Assembly: GCA_903831935.1 (NCBI GenBank)
Contig: CAIKZP010000037.1
Coordinates: forward strand, 1-64,000
Length of the DNA: 64,000 nt
From: an uncultured Bacteroidota bacterium
GTDB taxonomy: Bacteria; Bacteroidota; Bacteroidia; Chitinophagales; Chitinophagaceae
Direction of reading: 5' to 3'
In this document: one piece after another, positions 8,873 to 17,421 of the stretch
Layout: the number at the start of each line of letters is the position of its first letter
How positions within the stretch are numbered: position 1 is the stretch's first letter
Made by a program: the position numbers and the translations under genes
The notes under the pieces: generated by a model
What the model saw: the letters and a program-made list of their open reading frames with translations, nothing else
What the model was told of the DNA's origin: nothing
Databases searched by the model: none

Positions 8873-9832
8873 TTATTTTCTTAATAATAATTTTACTTGT
8901 GCTGCAATACCTTGTTCACTTATTCCGTAATGATTAAAAATTTCTTCTTGAGATCCCGTTACAGTATACTCGTCTGGAATCCCCATTATTTTAAATGGTT
9001 TAGCAAATTGCTGCTGTATTAAATAAGAGGCACAGGCTTCACCTAATCCTCCGTTTACACTATGTTCTTCAATGGTAATGATTGCGCTACATTTTTTTGC
9101 AATTTTATCTAATATATTAGTGTCGAGTGGTTTAATTGTATGCATACTAATTACAGATACATTAATGCCCTCTGCTTTTAATTTATTAGCAGCTTCTAAT
9201 GCAGGATAAACAGTTTCTCCTGTTGCAATTATGGCAATATCTTCACCTTCAGTGATGGTTCTAGCTTTTCCAAATGCAAATACATCATCATTATTTGATT
9301 TTAAAAAGGGCATCGGCTTTTTTCCAAACCTTAAATAGACAGGTATATTTGAATTAGCCGCTAGTTCAATTGCTTTTTCAGTTTCAAAATTATCGGCTGG
9401 GGCAACAATTATTATATTATTGATGGCCCTAAGTGCAGCATAATCATGTAGGCTATGGTGCGTGCTTCCAAGTGCGCCATAACTTACTCCTGCGCTAATG
9501 CCAATTGCACTTACAGGATTATCACTATAAGCAATATCATTTTTAATTTGTTCCAATGCTCGAGCCGTTAAAAAACAAGCAGGAGAAACAGCAAATACTT
9601 TTTTTCCGCAAGCAGCTAATCCTGCTGCTACCCCTACTAAATTTTGTTCTGCTATTCCTACTTCTACAATTTGATTAGGAAATTTATTGCCAAAAGGCAC
9701 CAGTTTTCCTGATCCTCTGCTATCACTAGTAACTGCTATAATATCCCTATCGTTTTGGGCTAAGCGTTGCAAGGTCTCAGAAAAAATTTCGAGATTTGCT
9801 TTATGATGATTTGTATTAATCTGCTCAGTCAT
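8873..9832 (-). CDS. Transketolase, C-terminal subunit
   Basis: This 319-residue protein carries the pyrimidine-binding and C-terminal domains of transketolase (Transket_pyr then Transketolase_C). The segment VEVGIAEQNLVGVAAG contains the conserved Glu that activates thiamine diphosphate. The later part (IIATGETVYPALEAANKL) is the C-terminal domain. It pairs with the N-terminal subunit encoded upstream, overlapping by 8 nt, to make a two-chain transketolase. Split transketolases are often specialised; one characterised use is apulose-4-phosphate transketolase. Its place between an isomerase and a sugar importer points to catabolism rather than the core pentose-phosphate pathway. Confidence 0.9.
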   Translation of the reverse strand: MTEQINTNHHKANLEIFSETLQRLAQNDRDIIAVTSDSRGSGKLVPFGNKFPNQIVEVGIAEQNLVGVAAGLAACGKKVFAVSPACFLTARALEQIKNDIAYSDNPVSAIGISAGVSYGALGSTHHSLHDYAALRAINNIIIVAPADNFETEKAIELAANSNIPVYLRFGKKPMPFLKSNNDDVFAFGKARTITEGEDIAIIATGETVYPALEAANKLKAEGINVSVISMHTIKPLDTNILDKIAKKCSAIITIEEHSVNGGLGEACASYLIQQQFAKPFKIMGIPDEYTVTGSQEEIFNHYGISEQGIAAQVKLLLRK

Positions 9833-10673
9833 TCTCTATTAAGGTTAATGCGTAATCCAATTCTTGTTGGGCTAACAAATATTGTGCAGCCGAAGGAACA
9901 CCATGATGCCATTTAATTTCGTTTTCCATAAAGCTTACACCTTTCCCTTTATTGGTGTTTGCAATAATTACAGATGGCTTTCCTTTTTCAAAAGGTAAAC
10001 TACTAAAAGCGTCTTTTAATGCATCAATATCATTGCCGCTGATTTCTTTTACTGCCCAACCAAAACTTTCAAATTTTTTATTTAAAGGATCGGTATTACA
10101 AACTTCTGCAGTAGTGCCAGTTATTTGTAAATTATTTTTATCAATGATGGCGCAAAGGTTGTCTAGCTTGTATTTGGAGGCGCTTAAAGCAGCTTCCCAA
10201 TTAGAACCTTCTGGCAATTCGCCATCTCCTAATAGTGTGAATACGCGATATTCTTTTTCATCCATTTTAGCGGCAATAGCCATGCCAACACAAATGGGTA
10301 ATCCATGACCAAGTGCACCCGTATTTTGTTCAACCCCATTTACTTTTTTGGTAGGATGACCAATGTATTTCGATTGGTACTGACACATGGTATTTAAGTC
10401 AGATTCATTAAAAAATCCTTTATCAGCAAGTGTAACATACAACGCTTCAACACAATGTCCTTTACTTTGAACATATCTGTCTCTATTTGGTGAAGAAAAA
10501 TTTTCTGGCGAAACATTCAGCACCACATTATACAATACATTTAATATATCAATACACGACAAACTACCACCAGTATGTCCTGCTTTTGCTTGGCTGATAT
10601 ATTGCAATATTTTTTTGCGATATATTACTGATTTTTGTTTTAACTCTTTTGATGTTATTGACACTTTATACAT
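9825..10673 (-). CDS. Transketolase, N-terminal subunit
   Basis: This 282-residue protein is the thiamine-diphosphate-binding half of transketolase. It contains the early SQAKAGHTGGSLSC segment with its conserved His, the GALGHGLPICVGMA loop and the thiamine motif GDGELPEGSNWEAA followed by the distal Asn of DKNNLQ. It would be inactive without the C-terminal subunit that follows with an 8-nt overlap. Together they transfer two-carbon ketol units between sugar phosphates. The gene follows the isomerase by 26 nt in the same operon. Confidence 0.92.
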   Translation of the reverse strand: MYKVSITSKELKQKSVIYRKKILQYISQAKAGHTGGSLSCIDILNVLYNVVLNVSPENFSSPNRDRYVQSKGHCVEALYVTLADKGFFNESDLNTMCQYQSKYIGHPTKKVNGVEQNTGALGHGLPICVGMAIAAKMDEKEYRVFTLLGDGELPEGSNWEAALSASKYKLDNLCAIIDKNNLQITGTTAEVCNTDPLNKKFESFGWAVKEISGNDIDALKDAFSSLPFEKGKPSVIIANTNKGKGVSFMENEIKWHHGVPSAAQYLLAQQELDYALTLIEND

Positions 10674-10699
10674 TCTAAAACACTATTTCAATTTAATAA

Positions 10700-12115
10700 C
10701 TATGCATGCGTATATGTTTCCCATCCCAAATAATTTTCAAAAGCCTCTTTTAAAATACTAGCGGTTTTACTTGCATTCATTACAACATGGTGTTCAAATC
10801 CATTTCTACACACATATTGCATGAGTCCTTGAAGGTTATTTATTTCTGCTACTGCTCTGTTTCCAAAGGTGTTCAACGCATCATTTGTTAATTCGCCTTC
10901 TCCAATATATGCTTTGATGATTCCTTTGCAGTCGTCGGTACTAATTCTACCATAAGTCAAAGGCATTGCAGGTGTTCTTCCGTCTAATGCTCCATACGTA
11001 TTTTCGGTACCAACAGATGTTCCTAGAATTGGTGCGGTACTAATTGTGATATCTGGTAAAAAAGATTTTGCCCAGTTGCCACAATGGAATAATACACACT
11101 TTGTGTCGTCATCTGCGTAGTTATTATTCCAGTCAACTAGTGCAGAGGGAGTTCCACTTGCTAGTTGCATGGCATACATACTAAGTGTTCCTGTTACATC
11201 AACTTCGCAGGCGCTTGGAAGCATGTTTTCGCTCATCATACTCATACTGGTACATACGTTACAGCCATAATTTTGTTGTAATGAAGTCCAGCATTGAATA
11301 GCAGAAGCATCTAAATAATTCTCTTCCATAAAGTTAGCGAGCACAACATCTAATTTAGCAATCTGTACTAATTTATCGGGAGGAGTTAATCCTGTATTTG
11401 TATAGGCATGAATTTTTTCTAATTTTTCTTTTACTGCTGCGTCGTTGGCCGTAAGTTTATTTGCATTACCTAAAATTTCTGATAGGTCCACAGTAGTAAC
11501 TGAAATGCCATTTCGTTGTAATATTTTTTCGCTGTAACGTACTGTATTAAAAGCACCTGGTCTTGCACCAACTGCACCAATTCGCACTTTTCGCAAGCCT
11601 TTTACTACACGGCATACCGCTGTAAAATTCGATAAATCAGCTATAAATGAAGCATCTGTTGGTCTAACTACATGCTTAGTGGTTAATGTATATTTGATGC
11701 CAAACTGGTATAAATTATTACATACAGAAATTTTACCGCACCAAGCATCTCTTCTATTAACAACATCCATTTTGCCTAAATCATCGGGATAGGCTTGTAT
11801 TAAAACTGGTACATTTAGTCCCGACCATTTGATGGTTTCGGCAACTCCTTTTTCGTCTCCAAAATTTGGAAGAACAACCAATATGCCATCTATTTCATGA
11901 GCATGTTTGTTAAATAAAGCGGCACATTTTTGCGCCTCAGCAAAAGTTTCAACTCCACCCAATTTAGTATCGGCATCACTTAATAATATAGGATTGATAT
12001 TTAGTTGTTTGAAGAGATCGAGTATTTCTGTTCTAGCTTCTGCAACTAGCTTGTCGGGAAAAAAATCACGGTTACCAATAATAATTCCTAATGTGGTGTT
12101 TTTTTTATTTGTCAT
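10700..12115 (-). CDS. L-fucose/L-arabinose isomerase family sugar isomerase
   Basis: This 471-residue cytoplasmic protein belongs to the L-fucose/L-arabinose isomerase superfamily of metal-dependent aldose-ketose isomerases. It shows an N-terminal Rossmann-like region (GIIIGNRDFFP, then LVVLPNFGDEKG), the central RIGAVGARPGAFN segment, a candidate metal-ligand region FMEENYLDAS and SENMLPSACEVDVTG, and a late HCGNW with the conserved His. It is shorter than the hexameric FucI (about 590 residues) and nearer AraA in length. Encoded 2 nt after DeoR and 26 nt before the split transketolase, it should perform the first intracellular step on the imported sugar. D-apiose to D-apulose is the best pathway-level guess; the substrate is not shown by sequence alone. 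Confidence 0.85.
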   Translation of the reverse strand: MTNKKNTTLGIIIGNRDFFPDKLVAEARTEILDLFKQLNINPILLSDADTKLGGVETFAEAQKCAALFNKHAHEIDGILVVLPNFGDEKGVAETIKWSGLNVPVLIQAYPDDLGKMDVVNRRDAWCGKISVCNNLYQFGIKYTLTTKHVVRPTDASFIADLSNFTAVCRVVKGLRKVRIGAVGARPGAFNTVRYSEKILQRNGISVTTVDLSEILGNANKLTANDAAVKEKLEKIHAYTNTGLTPPDKLVQIAKLDVVLANFMEENYLDASAIQCWTSLQQNYGCNVCTSMSMMSENMLPSACEVDVTGTLSMYAMQLASGTPSALVDWNNNYADDDTKCVLFHCGNWAKSFLPDITISTAPILGTSVGTENTYGALDGRTPAMPLTYGRISTDDCKGIIKAYIGEGELTNDALNTFGNRAVAEINNLQGLMQYVCRNGFEHHVVMNASKTASILKEAFENYLGWETYTHA

Positions 12116-12117
12116 AA

Positions 12118-12885
12118 TTAATTACTTGCAATGATTAATTCAATTTCGTTATCCTTAAATACTTGTTTGTGTTTTTCTTCTATACCTGCATCTGTTATGA
12201 TAAAATCAATTAAAGACAATGCTCCTAAACTTGCAAAAGCGGCTTTTCCTATTTTGGTGGAATCTGCTAATAGATAAGTTGTTTCTGCTGCTTCAATCAT
12301 GGCTTTTTTTACAACAATATCGCTGATACTTGGGTAGGTTAGACCTGCTTTCATTGAAATTCCAGCAGTTGCTAAAAATAATTTTTGTACATGTAGTCCT
12401 TTAAAAAAATCGGCTGCTTTTTGACCAGTTAATGAAAGTGTAGGCGGCTTAAATTCTCCGCCAGTAACAATTACATCAATACCAGGTTCTGCACCCAACA
12501 TTAATGCAATGTTTAGGGCATTTGTAATTACCCTAAGTCCTTTCATACCTTTTAATTTTTTTGCAACTTCAGTGGTGGTAGAACCTGAGTCTAGAATAAT
12601 CGTGTCACCTGGTTCAATAAATTCAATGCATTTTTTTGCAATCAATTCTTTTTTGTCGAGGTTATCTTGGTGTGCAAGTGAAAATGTTTGCACTTGGTCT
12701 TTGATGTTTTTAATATAAGCACCTCCATGCTCACGCGTAATAGATCCATCTTTTTCTAATTTCTCAAGGTCCTGCCGTATAGTTACTTCAGTGACTTTAA
12801 AAATTTTAGCCAGATTAAGCACTTTGGCGGATCCGTCTTCGCGTAATAATTCTAGTATTTTATCTCGTCTATGTGTGGCAAGCAT
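12118..12885 (-). CDS. DeoR family transcriptional regulator
   Basis: This regulator has an N-terminal DeoR winged helix (RRDKILELLREDGSAKVLNL, then VTEVTIRQDLEKLEKDG) and a C-terminal sugar-phosphate sensing domain of the ribose-5-phosphate-isomerase fold (DTIILDSGSTTTEVA, VIVTGGE, LLADSTKIG). The ORF track starts 18 codons earlier. I prefer the internal ATG because family members begin MLATHRRDKI, and the upstream codons overlap a promoter and repeat cluster. It abuts the isomerase gene by 2 nt and probably represses the sugar operon until a phosphorylated intermediate binds. Confidence 0.93.
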   Translation of the reverse strand: MLATHRRDKILELLREDGSAKVLNLAKIFKVTEVTIRQDLEKLEKDGSITREHGGAYIKNIKDQVQTFSLAHQDNLDKKELIAKKCIEFIEPGDTIILDSGSTTTEVAKKLKGMKGLRVITNALNIALMLGAEPGIDVIVTGGEFKPPTLSLTGQKAADFFKGLHVQKLFLATAGISMKAGLTYPSISDIVVKKAMIEAAETTYLLADSTKIGKAAFASLGALSLIDFIITDAGIEEKHKQVFKDNEIELIIASN

Positions 12886-12909
12886 GTCTGCTATTTGCTC
12901 TAAAATAGG

Positions 12910-12945
12910 CAAATAAGGCAAAAAAACAAAAATAAACACAAATAA
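12910..12945 (-). promoter_or_regulatory. DeoR promoter with overlapping repeat operator
   Basis: On the minus strand TATTTTTG (12934 to 12927) matches the Bacteroidota -7 box TAnnTTTG, leaving a leader of about 35 nt before the chosen DeoR ATG. Four CAAA-rich repeats (plus-strand view) begin at 12910, 12919, 12927 and 12939, roughly one helical turn apart. DeoR-family regulators often bind such repeats, so autorepression is likely. The -7 match is seen directly; operator function is inferred. Confidence 0.5.
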
Positions 12946-12969
12946 TCGTAAATATTATCTGTTGTAATA

Positions 12970-13737
12970 TTAATGCAAGCCTTCATTGGCTTTCCAATTT
13001 TTTACTGTTTCCCAAGCAATTTTCTGTAAAAACATTGCTTCATCTTTTGAAATACCTATTGGAAAATAAGTGTAACCCAGTGGGCTTTCTTGAAATATGG
13101 TTGCATAAATAACACAAACTGCTAAATAAGTGCCATGAATACTTGCATGCTCTTTATCGGGTCCTAACATGGCAATTGAGGGATTTGCCTTTAATGCGTT
13201 TTCAAATGCAATGCCAACTGGGGCTACTGGGATACCTAATTTTTTACTGATAGATTTATGTGCTTCTGTAATTTGATGTAAGTCAATCCAGTTTAATCTT
13301 TCGTAAGGCCAAGCCATATATAATAAGGTTTTGCTGCCCGCTAGTTTTATTTCAGTATTAAACTTGCTAGCAAACTCATAAAAGGGCTCAACACTGTGTT
13401 CGGTAAGTTCTGGTATATCTTCTTGAAGAATTGTTAAGTTGTAGCCTCCATTGTTAATAGAGTCGTGAACCCAGGCTAACTCATTTAAGATTTTTAAAGT
13501 GGCTCCGCCTTTAGTTGCTTTATTGGCAATGATAATATTAGGAGTAGGTGCAGATGCTGCAAGGGCAACTATGTGTTTTTCAATCCCTCCGTTCCGATAG
13601 GTTAAGCTATTGCCAATGAATAATAATTTCTTTGGTGCATTAAGTGATTGCGCAAATGGCTGAAAATGAATAGCAGCAACCAAAAAAGCAATTAATAAAA
13701 ATGTACGTTCGATTTTTTTTGGGGAATATTTAATCAT
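12970..13737 (-). CDS. Secreted SGNH/GDSL-type hydrolase
   Basis: This 255-residue protein has an N-terminal signal (LLIAFLVAAIHFQPFAQS) and an SGNH-hydrolase core. Block I is GNSLTYRNGG, with the nucleophilic Ser after GN. A block-III-like LQEDIPELTEHS follows. The C-terminal DKEHASIHGTYLA carries the likely Asp-His of the triad. Such enzymes are often carbohydrate esterases removing acetyl groups. It is on the same strand just upstream of the DeoR gene but DeoR has its own promoter, so it may be only loosely part of the operon. A role in de-esterifying the plant glycan that supplies the imported sugar is plausible but not proven. Confidence 0.78.
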   Translation of the reverse strand: MIKYSPKKIERTFLLIAFLVAAIHFQPFAQSLNAPKKLLFIGNSLTYRNGGIEKHIVALAASAPTPNIIIANKATKGGATLKILNELAWVHDSINNGGYNLTILQEDIPELTEHSVEPFYEFASKFNTEIKLAGSKTLLYMAWPYERLNWIDLHQITEAHKSISKKLGIPVAPVGIAFENALKANPSIAMLGPDKEHASIHGTYLAVCVIYATIFQESPLGYTYFPIGISKDEAMFLQKIAWETVKNWKANEGLH

Positions 13738-13853
13738 TGATTTTAAAGATTAATGGGTCAATTTTATTAATGTTGTATAAACAGTTCAACTTATAAATAA
13801 TAATGGCTAACTCTTTTTATTTCAATCTCAATTTATACTGAAAAATTAAAACC

Positions 13854-14213
13854 ATGACTAAAAAACTCTTTGGAATGCTTGTATTGCTTATTTTATGTTC
13901 AACTGGATATGCTCAGTCAAGTAAGGAATTCTTTGATAGGGCAATGATTAAATATCGGTTAGAAGATTATGCAGGTGCCATTCAAGATTATAACGAAGGA
14001 ATTGATTTTGCACGCATTAATCAGTATCCAGCCAATAAAAAAAATCAGGCTAATCCTTTATACGACAAAACACTTGCGGCTGCCTATTTAAAAAGGGGAT
14101 TATGTAAGATTAAATTAAAAGATAAAAAAGGTGCTTGTATTGACATTAATAAAGCGGCCGATATGGGTGATAGAAAAGCATACAAAGAGAAAGAAAAATA
14201 TTGCGATAAATAG
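13854..14213 (+). CDS. Secreted TPR-repeat protein
   Basis: This 119-residue protein begins with a signal peptide (LFGMLVLLILCSTGYAQ). It then contains two TPR-like helical hairpins (SKEFFDRAMIKYRLEDYAGA and AAAYLKRGLCKIKLKDKKGA), ending in a Lys-rich tail with the pattern ACIDINKAADMGD typical of secreted Bacteroidota TPR proteins. It probably mediates protein-protein contacts in the periplasm. It diverges from the SGNH gene across a 116-bp intergenic region. No specific function is recognised. Confidence 0.75.
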   Translation: MTKKLFGMLVLLILCSTGYAQSSKEFFDRAMIKYRLEDYAGAIQDYNEGIDFARINQYPANKKNQANPLYDKTLAAAYLKRGLCKIKLKDKKGACIDINKAADMGDRKAYKEKEKYCDK

Positions 14214-14323
14214 TGCTCAATTGCACATTATAATTAAAAAATTAACGGCAAAAAAGGGTATAAAGATTTTCAAAACCTAATTTTTGTCATTTTCTGCCCA
14301 AAATATTGGTTTAACTTTACTTA

Positions 14324-14722
14324 GTGAAAAAGCTAATAACCATATTCTTTTTGCTCATTTACAGTTTTGCAACAGTTGGTGCAACTGTTCGAGTGCATTA
14401 TTGTATGGAGAAATTTGTTGGATTTGAATTGTTTCACAGCAATAGTGCTAAAGATAAATGTGCCAAATGCGGCATGAAAAAAAGTACAACAAAAAAAGCT
14501 TGTTGTAAAGATGAAACCAAACAAATTAAAATTGAAAAAGAATACAAACTAACAGAGTCGGTTAATAAATCATTTGTTGTTTTTTCTCAAAAAAATGTTT
14601 CTTTTAAATTATATTCTTTTTCAGAACCTTTAGAAATAACAGGTAAATTTTATCATGCACCTACTTTCTCTTTAGCAAAGACGGTTCCTATTTATGTCTT
14701 TGATTGTACCTATAGAATTTGA
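14324..14722 (+). CDS. HYC_CC_PP family metal-associated protein
   Basis: This 132-residue exported protein shows the hallmark HYC (VRVHYCMEK), an internal CAKCGMKK zinc-ribbon-like pair, and CC (KACCKDETK), all expected of HYC_CC_PP family proteins found beside metal-related TonB receptors in Bacteroidota. An N-terminal hydrophobic segment (LITIFFLLIYSFATVGA) directs export. The start codon is GTG. It lies 82 nt before an HMA-fused TonB receptor, so it is probably a periplasmic partner in copper or other soft-metal handling. The metal is inferred from the cysteine pattern only. Confidence 0.8.
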   Translation: MKKLITIFFLLIYSFATVGATVRVHYCMEKFVGFELFHSNSAKDKCAKCGMKKSTTKKACCKDETKQIKIEKEYKLTESVNKSFVVFSQKNVSFKLYSFSEPLEITGKFYHAPTFSLAKTVPIYVFDCTYRI

Positions 14723-14747
14723 TTTTCGTAATTGTGTTATAATTATT

Positions 14748-14776
14748 AATAACTGAATGCTTGTAATTCAGTTATT
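14748..14776. promoter_or_regulatory. Perfect 11-bp inverted repeat upstream of TonB receptor
   Basis: AATAACTGAAT and ATTCAGTTATT are perfect complements separated by 7 nt. The element lies between the HYC_CC_PP stop and the receptor start. There is no T-tract, so it is more likely an operator, processing site or RNA stability hairpin than a terminator. Confidence 0.5.
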
Positions 14777-14804
14777 GGATTAAATATCAATTAATGAAAC
14801 TTAT

Positions 14805-17402
14805 ATGAAAATCAAATATTTTTTTATTTTTTTATTTTTAACAGGATATAGCATTCAGCTACTTGCTCAGGATACAAATCAATCACCATTTACTATTATA
14901 TCATTTAAGGTCTTTGGTGCATGTGAACAGTGTAAAGACAGAATTGAAACGACTTTAAAAATTAAAGGCGTGAAAAATGCCAACTGGAATGTAGACACTA
15001 AACAATTGGCTTTAGAATACAATCCTGTCGTTATTTCTTTAGAAAAAATTGAAAATAAAATTGTGGCGGTAGGACATGATTTGGTAAATAAAAAAGCCAA
15101 AAATATTATTTATAAAGCCTTGCCTAGCTGCTGTCATTATCGAGAATTAGTACCAGAAATCAATACAGCTGCTTCTATTGATTCTATTAAAAATATAGTA
15201 GCACCAATTAATTTTAATAATGCTTCTTTTATAAAGGGAATAGTTCTCCAAGAAACCAATACTGGAAAATTAAATCCGCTTTTTAATGCAAGTATATACT
15301 GGCTAGGAACCAATACTGGCGTATTTACAGATAGTGTAGGTGTTTTCTCTATATCACCAAATACCAATAGCTCTAAATTAGTAATTAGTTATGTTGGGTA
15401 TAAGTCAGACACAATAGATATTGCATCAAATAACGAGTTAAAAATATTTTTAGCTTCAAAAAAACAGTTGTCTGAAATTACGGTTTTCAGCAAACAAAAA
15501 ACAGCTTATTTTTCGCCACTTGCTACTATAAGAACAGAAGTAATGACAGGTGGTGAATTGTTAAAAGCAGCCTGCTGTAATTTAAGCGAGAGTTTTGAAA
15601 CCAATCCTTCAGTTGATGTTTCATACAATGATGCAGTAACAGGGTCTAAGCAAATTCAATTGCTTGGATTGAGTGGTAATTACACACAACTAACTGTTGA
15701 AAATTTACCAGGTCCTAGAGGATTAGCAACACCACTTGGTTTAAATTCTATTGCTGGTCCTTGGATAGAAAGTATACAACTAACAAAAGGTGTTGGATCT
15801 GTAGCAAATGGGTTTGAAAGTATTGCAGGTCAAATTAATGTTGAATTGAAAAAGCCTGAAAATGCCGAGCAATTACTAGCAAATATTTATGTAAATGAAT
15901 TGGGTAAAACAGATTTAAATATAAATCTTTCTACAAAGCTCAGTAGTAAATGGTCTAGCGGATTATTATTACACGAAGATTTTTTAAATAATAGCCAATT
16001 AGATTTTAATAAAGATGGTTTTAGAGACTTGCCAACAGGTAATCAATTCAGTTTGGTAAATCGTTATAAATACGATAATAGTAAAGGACTTTTATCGCAA
16101 TTTGGCATTATAATATTTAAGGATGATCGGGTAGGAGGACAAACTAGTTTTAATGAAAAAACCGATATTAATTCAACCATTAAATATGGCTTAGGAATTA
16201 ATACGCAGCGCTATGAGGCTTTTGGTAAAATAGGCTATGTATTTCCGCAACAGAAATATAAGAGTATAGGGCTACAATTAGCTGCAATTGACTACACGCA
16301 AAATTCTTATTTTGGTTTTACCAATTACAATTCAAAACAGCAGAGTTTTTATAGTAATTTAATTTATCAATCTATTATTAACTCTACCATTCATAAATTC
16401 AGAACAGGCTTAAGTGTGCAATACGACCATTATAATGAAGATGCTAAGTTGTTAAATTATAATAGAAAAGAATTGGTTGCCGGAGGTTTTTTTGAATACA
16501 CTTTTACGCCTTCAGAAAACTTTAGTGCAGTTGCTGGAATTAGGGCCGACAATAATAATTTATATGGTGCTTTTTTAACACCAAGGTTGAATTTGCGTTA
16601 TGAGCCAATTAAGGGAACTATCATTAGAACTAGTGCAGGTAGGGGTCAACGAACAGCCACAATTTTTGCCGAAAATAATAGTGTGTTTGTAAGTGCTAGA
16701 CAAGTAAATATAATATCTAACAATTCCAATAATGCATATGGATTAAATCCTGAAGTTTCATGGAATAAAGGCATTAGCATTGAGCAACAATTCAAATTAT
16801 TTCAAAATAATGCAACACTTAGTTTCGATTATTTTAGAAATGATTTCACTAATCAAGTTGTTGTAGATCTTGAAAATGCTAGAGAAGTAAAATTCTATAA
16901 TTTATTAGGGAAATCATACTCAAATAGTTTTCAAGTAGAGTTAACAAGTCAATTGGTTAGTAAAATAGATGTACGATTGGCCTATAGGTATTTTGATGTG
17001 AAGCAAACCTATAGTGGTCAATTATTAGATAAACCATTTGTGGCAAAAAATCGCGCTTTTTTAAGCCTAGATTATGCAACTACTAATGGCTGGAAGATTA
17101 ATTATACCATTACTTATAATGGAAAGAAAAGACTTCCAAACACCAATGCAAACCCAGCAGCATTTCAATTGCCCACTTATTCGCCAGATTATTTTTTAAT
17201 GAATATGCAAGTGACAAAAAAGTTCAATAAAAAAATGCCAATGGAGGGTTATATTGGAATAGAAAATGCCAGCAATTATTTTCAGCAAAATGCAATTATT
17301 TCGGCCGCTCAGCCTTTTAGTCAGTATTTTGATGCATCAATGATTTGGGGGCCAATTTCAGGAAGAATGTTGTATTTTGGATGGAGGTTAAAAATTAAAT
17401 AA
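14805..17402 (+). CDS. TonB-dependent receptor with N-terminal heavy-metal (HMA) domain
   Basis: This 865-residue outer-membrane receptor has a signal peptide, then an HMA-like domain (about residues 28-90) with the metal-binding GACEQCKD. A SCCHYRE segment follows, then a carboxypeptidase-regulatory beta-sandwich (about 135-220), a TonB plug (IQLLGLSGNYTQLTVENLPG) and a 22-strand-type barrel ending GWRLKIK. The plug also contains AACCNLSE, so three cysteine pairs lie along the protein. The architecture suggests TonB-driven uptake or sensing of a soft metal such as copper, or a metal chelate. It is co-directional with the HYC_CC_PP and heavy-metal-binding genes on either side. Confidence 0.88.
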   Translation: MKIKYFFIFLFLTGYSIQLLAQDTNQSPFTIISFKVFGACEQCKDRIETTLKIKGVKNANWNVDTKQLALEYNPVVISLEKIENKIVAVGHDLVNKKAKNIIYKALPSCCHYRELVPEINTAASIDSIKNIVAPINFNNASFIKGIVLQETNTGKLNPLFNASIYWLGTNTGVFTDSVGVFSISPNTNSSKLVISYVGYKSDTIDIASNNELKIFLASKKQLSEITVFSKQKTAYFSPLATIRTEVMTGGELLKAACCNLSESFETNPSVDVSYNDAVTGSKQIQLLGLSGNYTQLTVENLPGPRGLATPLGLNSIAGPWIESIQLTKGVGSVANGFESIAGQINVELKKPENAEQLLANIYVNELGKTDLNINLSTKLSSKWSSGLLLHEDFLNNSQLDFNKDGFRDLPTGNQFSLVNRYKYDNSKGLLSQFGIIIFKDDRVGGQTSFNEKTDINSTIKYGLGINTQRYEAFGKIGYVFPQQKYKSIGLQLAAIDYTQNSYFGFTNYNSKQQSFYSNLIYQSIINSTIHKFRTGLSVQYDHYNEDAKLLNYNRKELVAGGFFEYTFTPSENFSAVAGIRADNNNLYGAFLTPRLNLRYEPIKGTIIRTSAGRGQRTATIFAENNSVFVSARQVNIISNNSNNAYGLNPEVSWNKGISIEQQFKLFQNNATLSFDYFRNDFTNQVVVDLENAREVKFYNLLGKSYSNSFQVELTSQLVSKIDVRLAYRYFDVKQTYSGQLLDKPFVAKNRAFLSLDYATTNGWKINYTITYNGKKRLPNTNANPAAFQLPTYSPDYFLMNMQVTKKFNKKMPMEGYIGIENASNYFQQNAIISAAQPFSQYFDASMIWGPISGRMLYFGWRLKIK

Positions 17403-17421
17403 TTAAAAAAAAACAATCAAT

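Noticed and set aside
10700-12115. True L-fucose isomerase of a fucose pathway
   Set aside because: It is about 120 residues shorter than FucI, and no fuculose kinase/aldolase pair is present; a split transketolase is not part of fucose breakdown.
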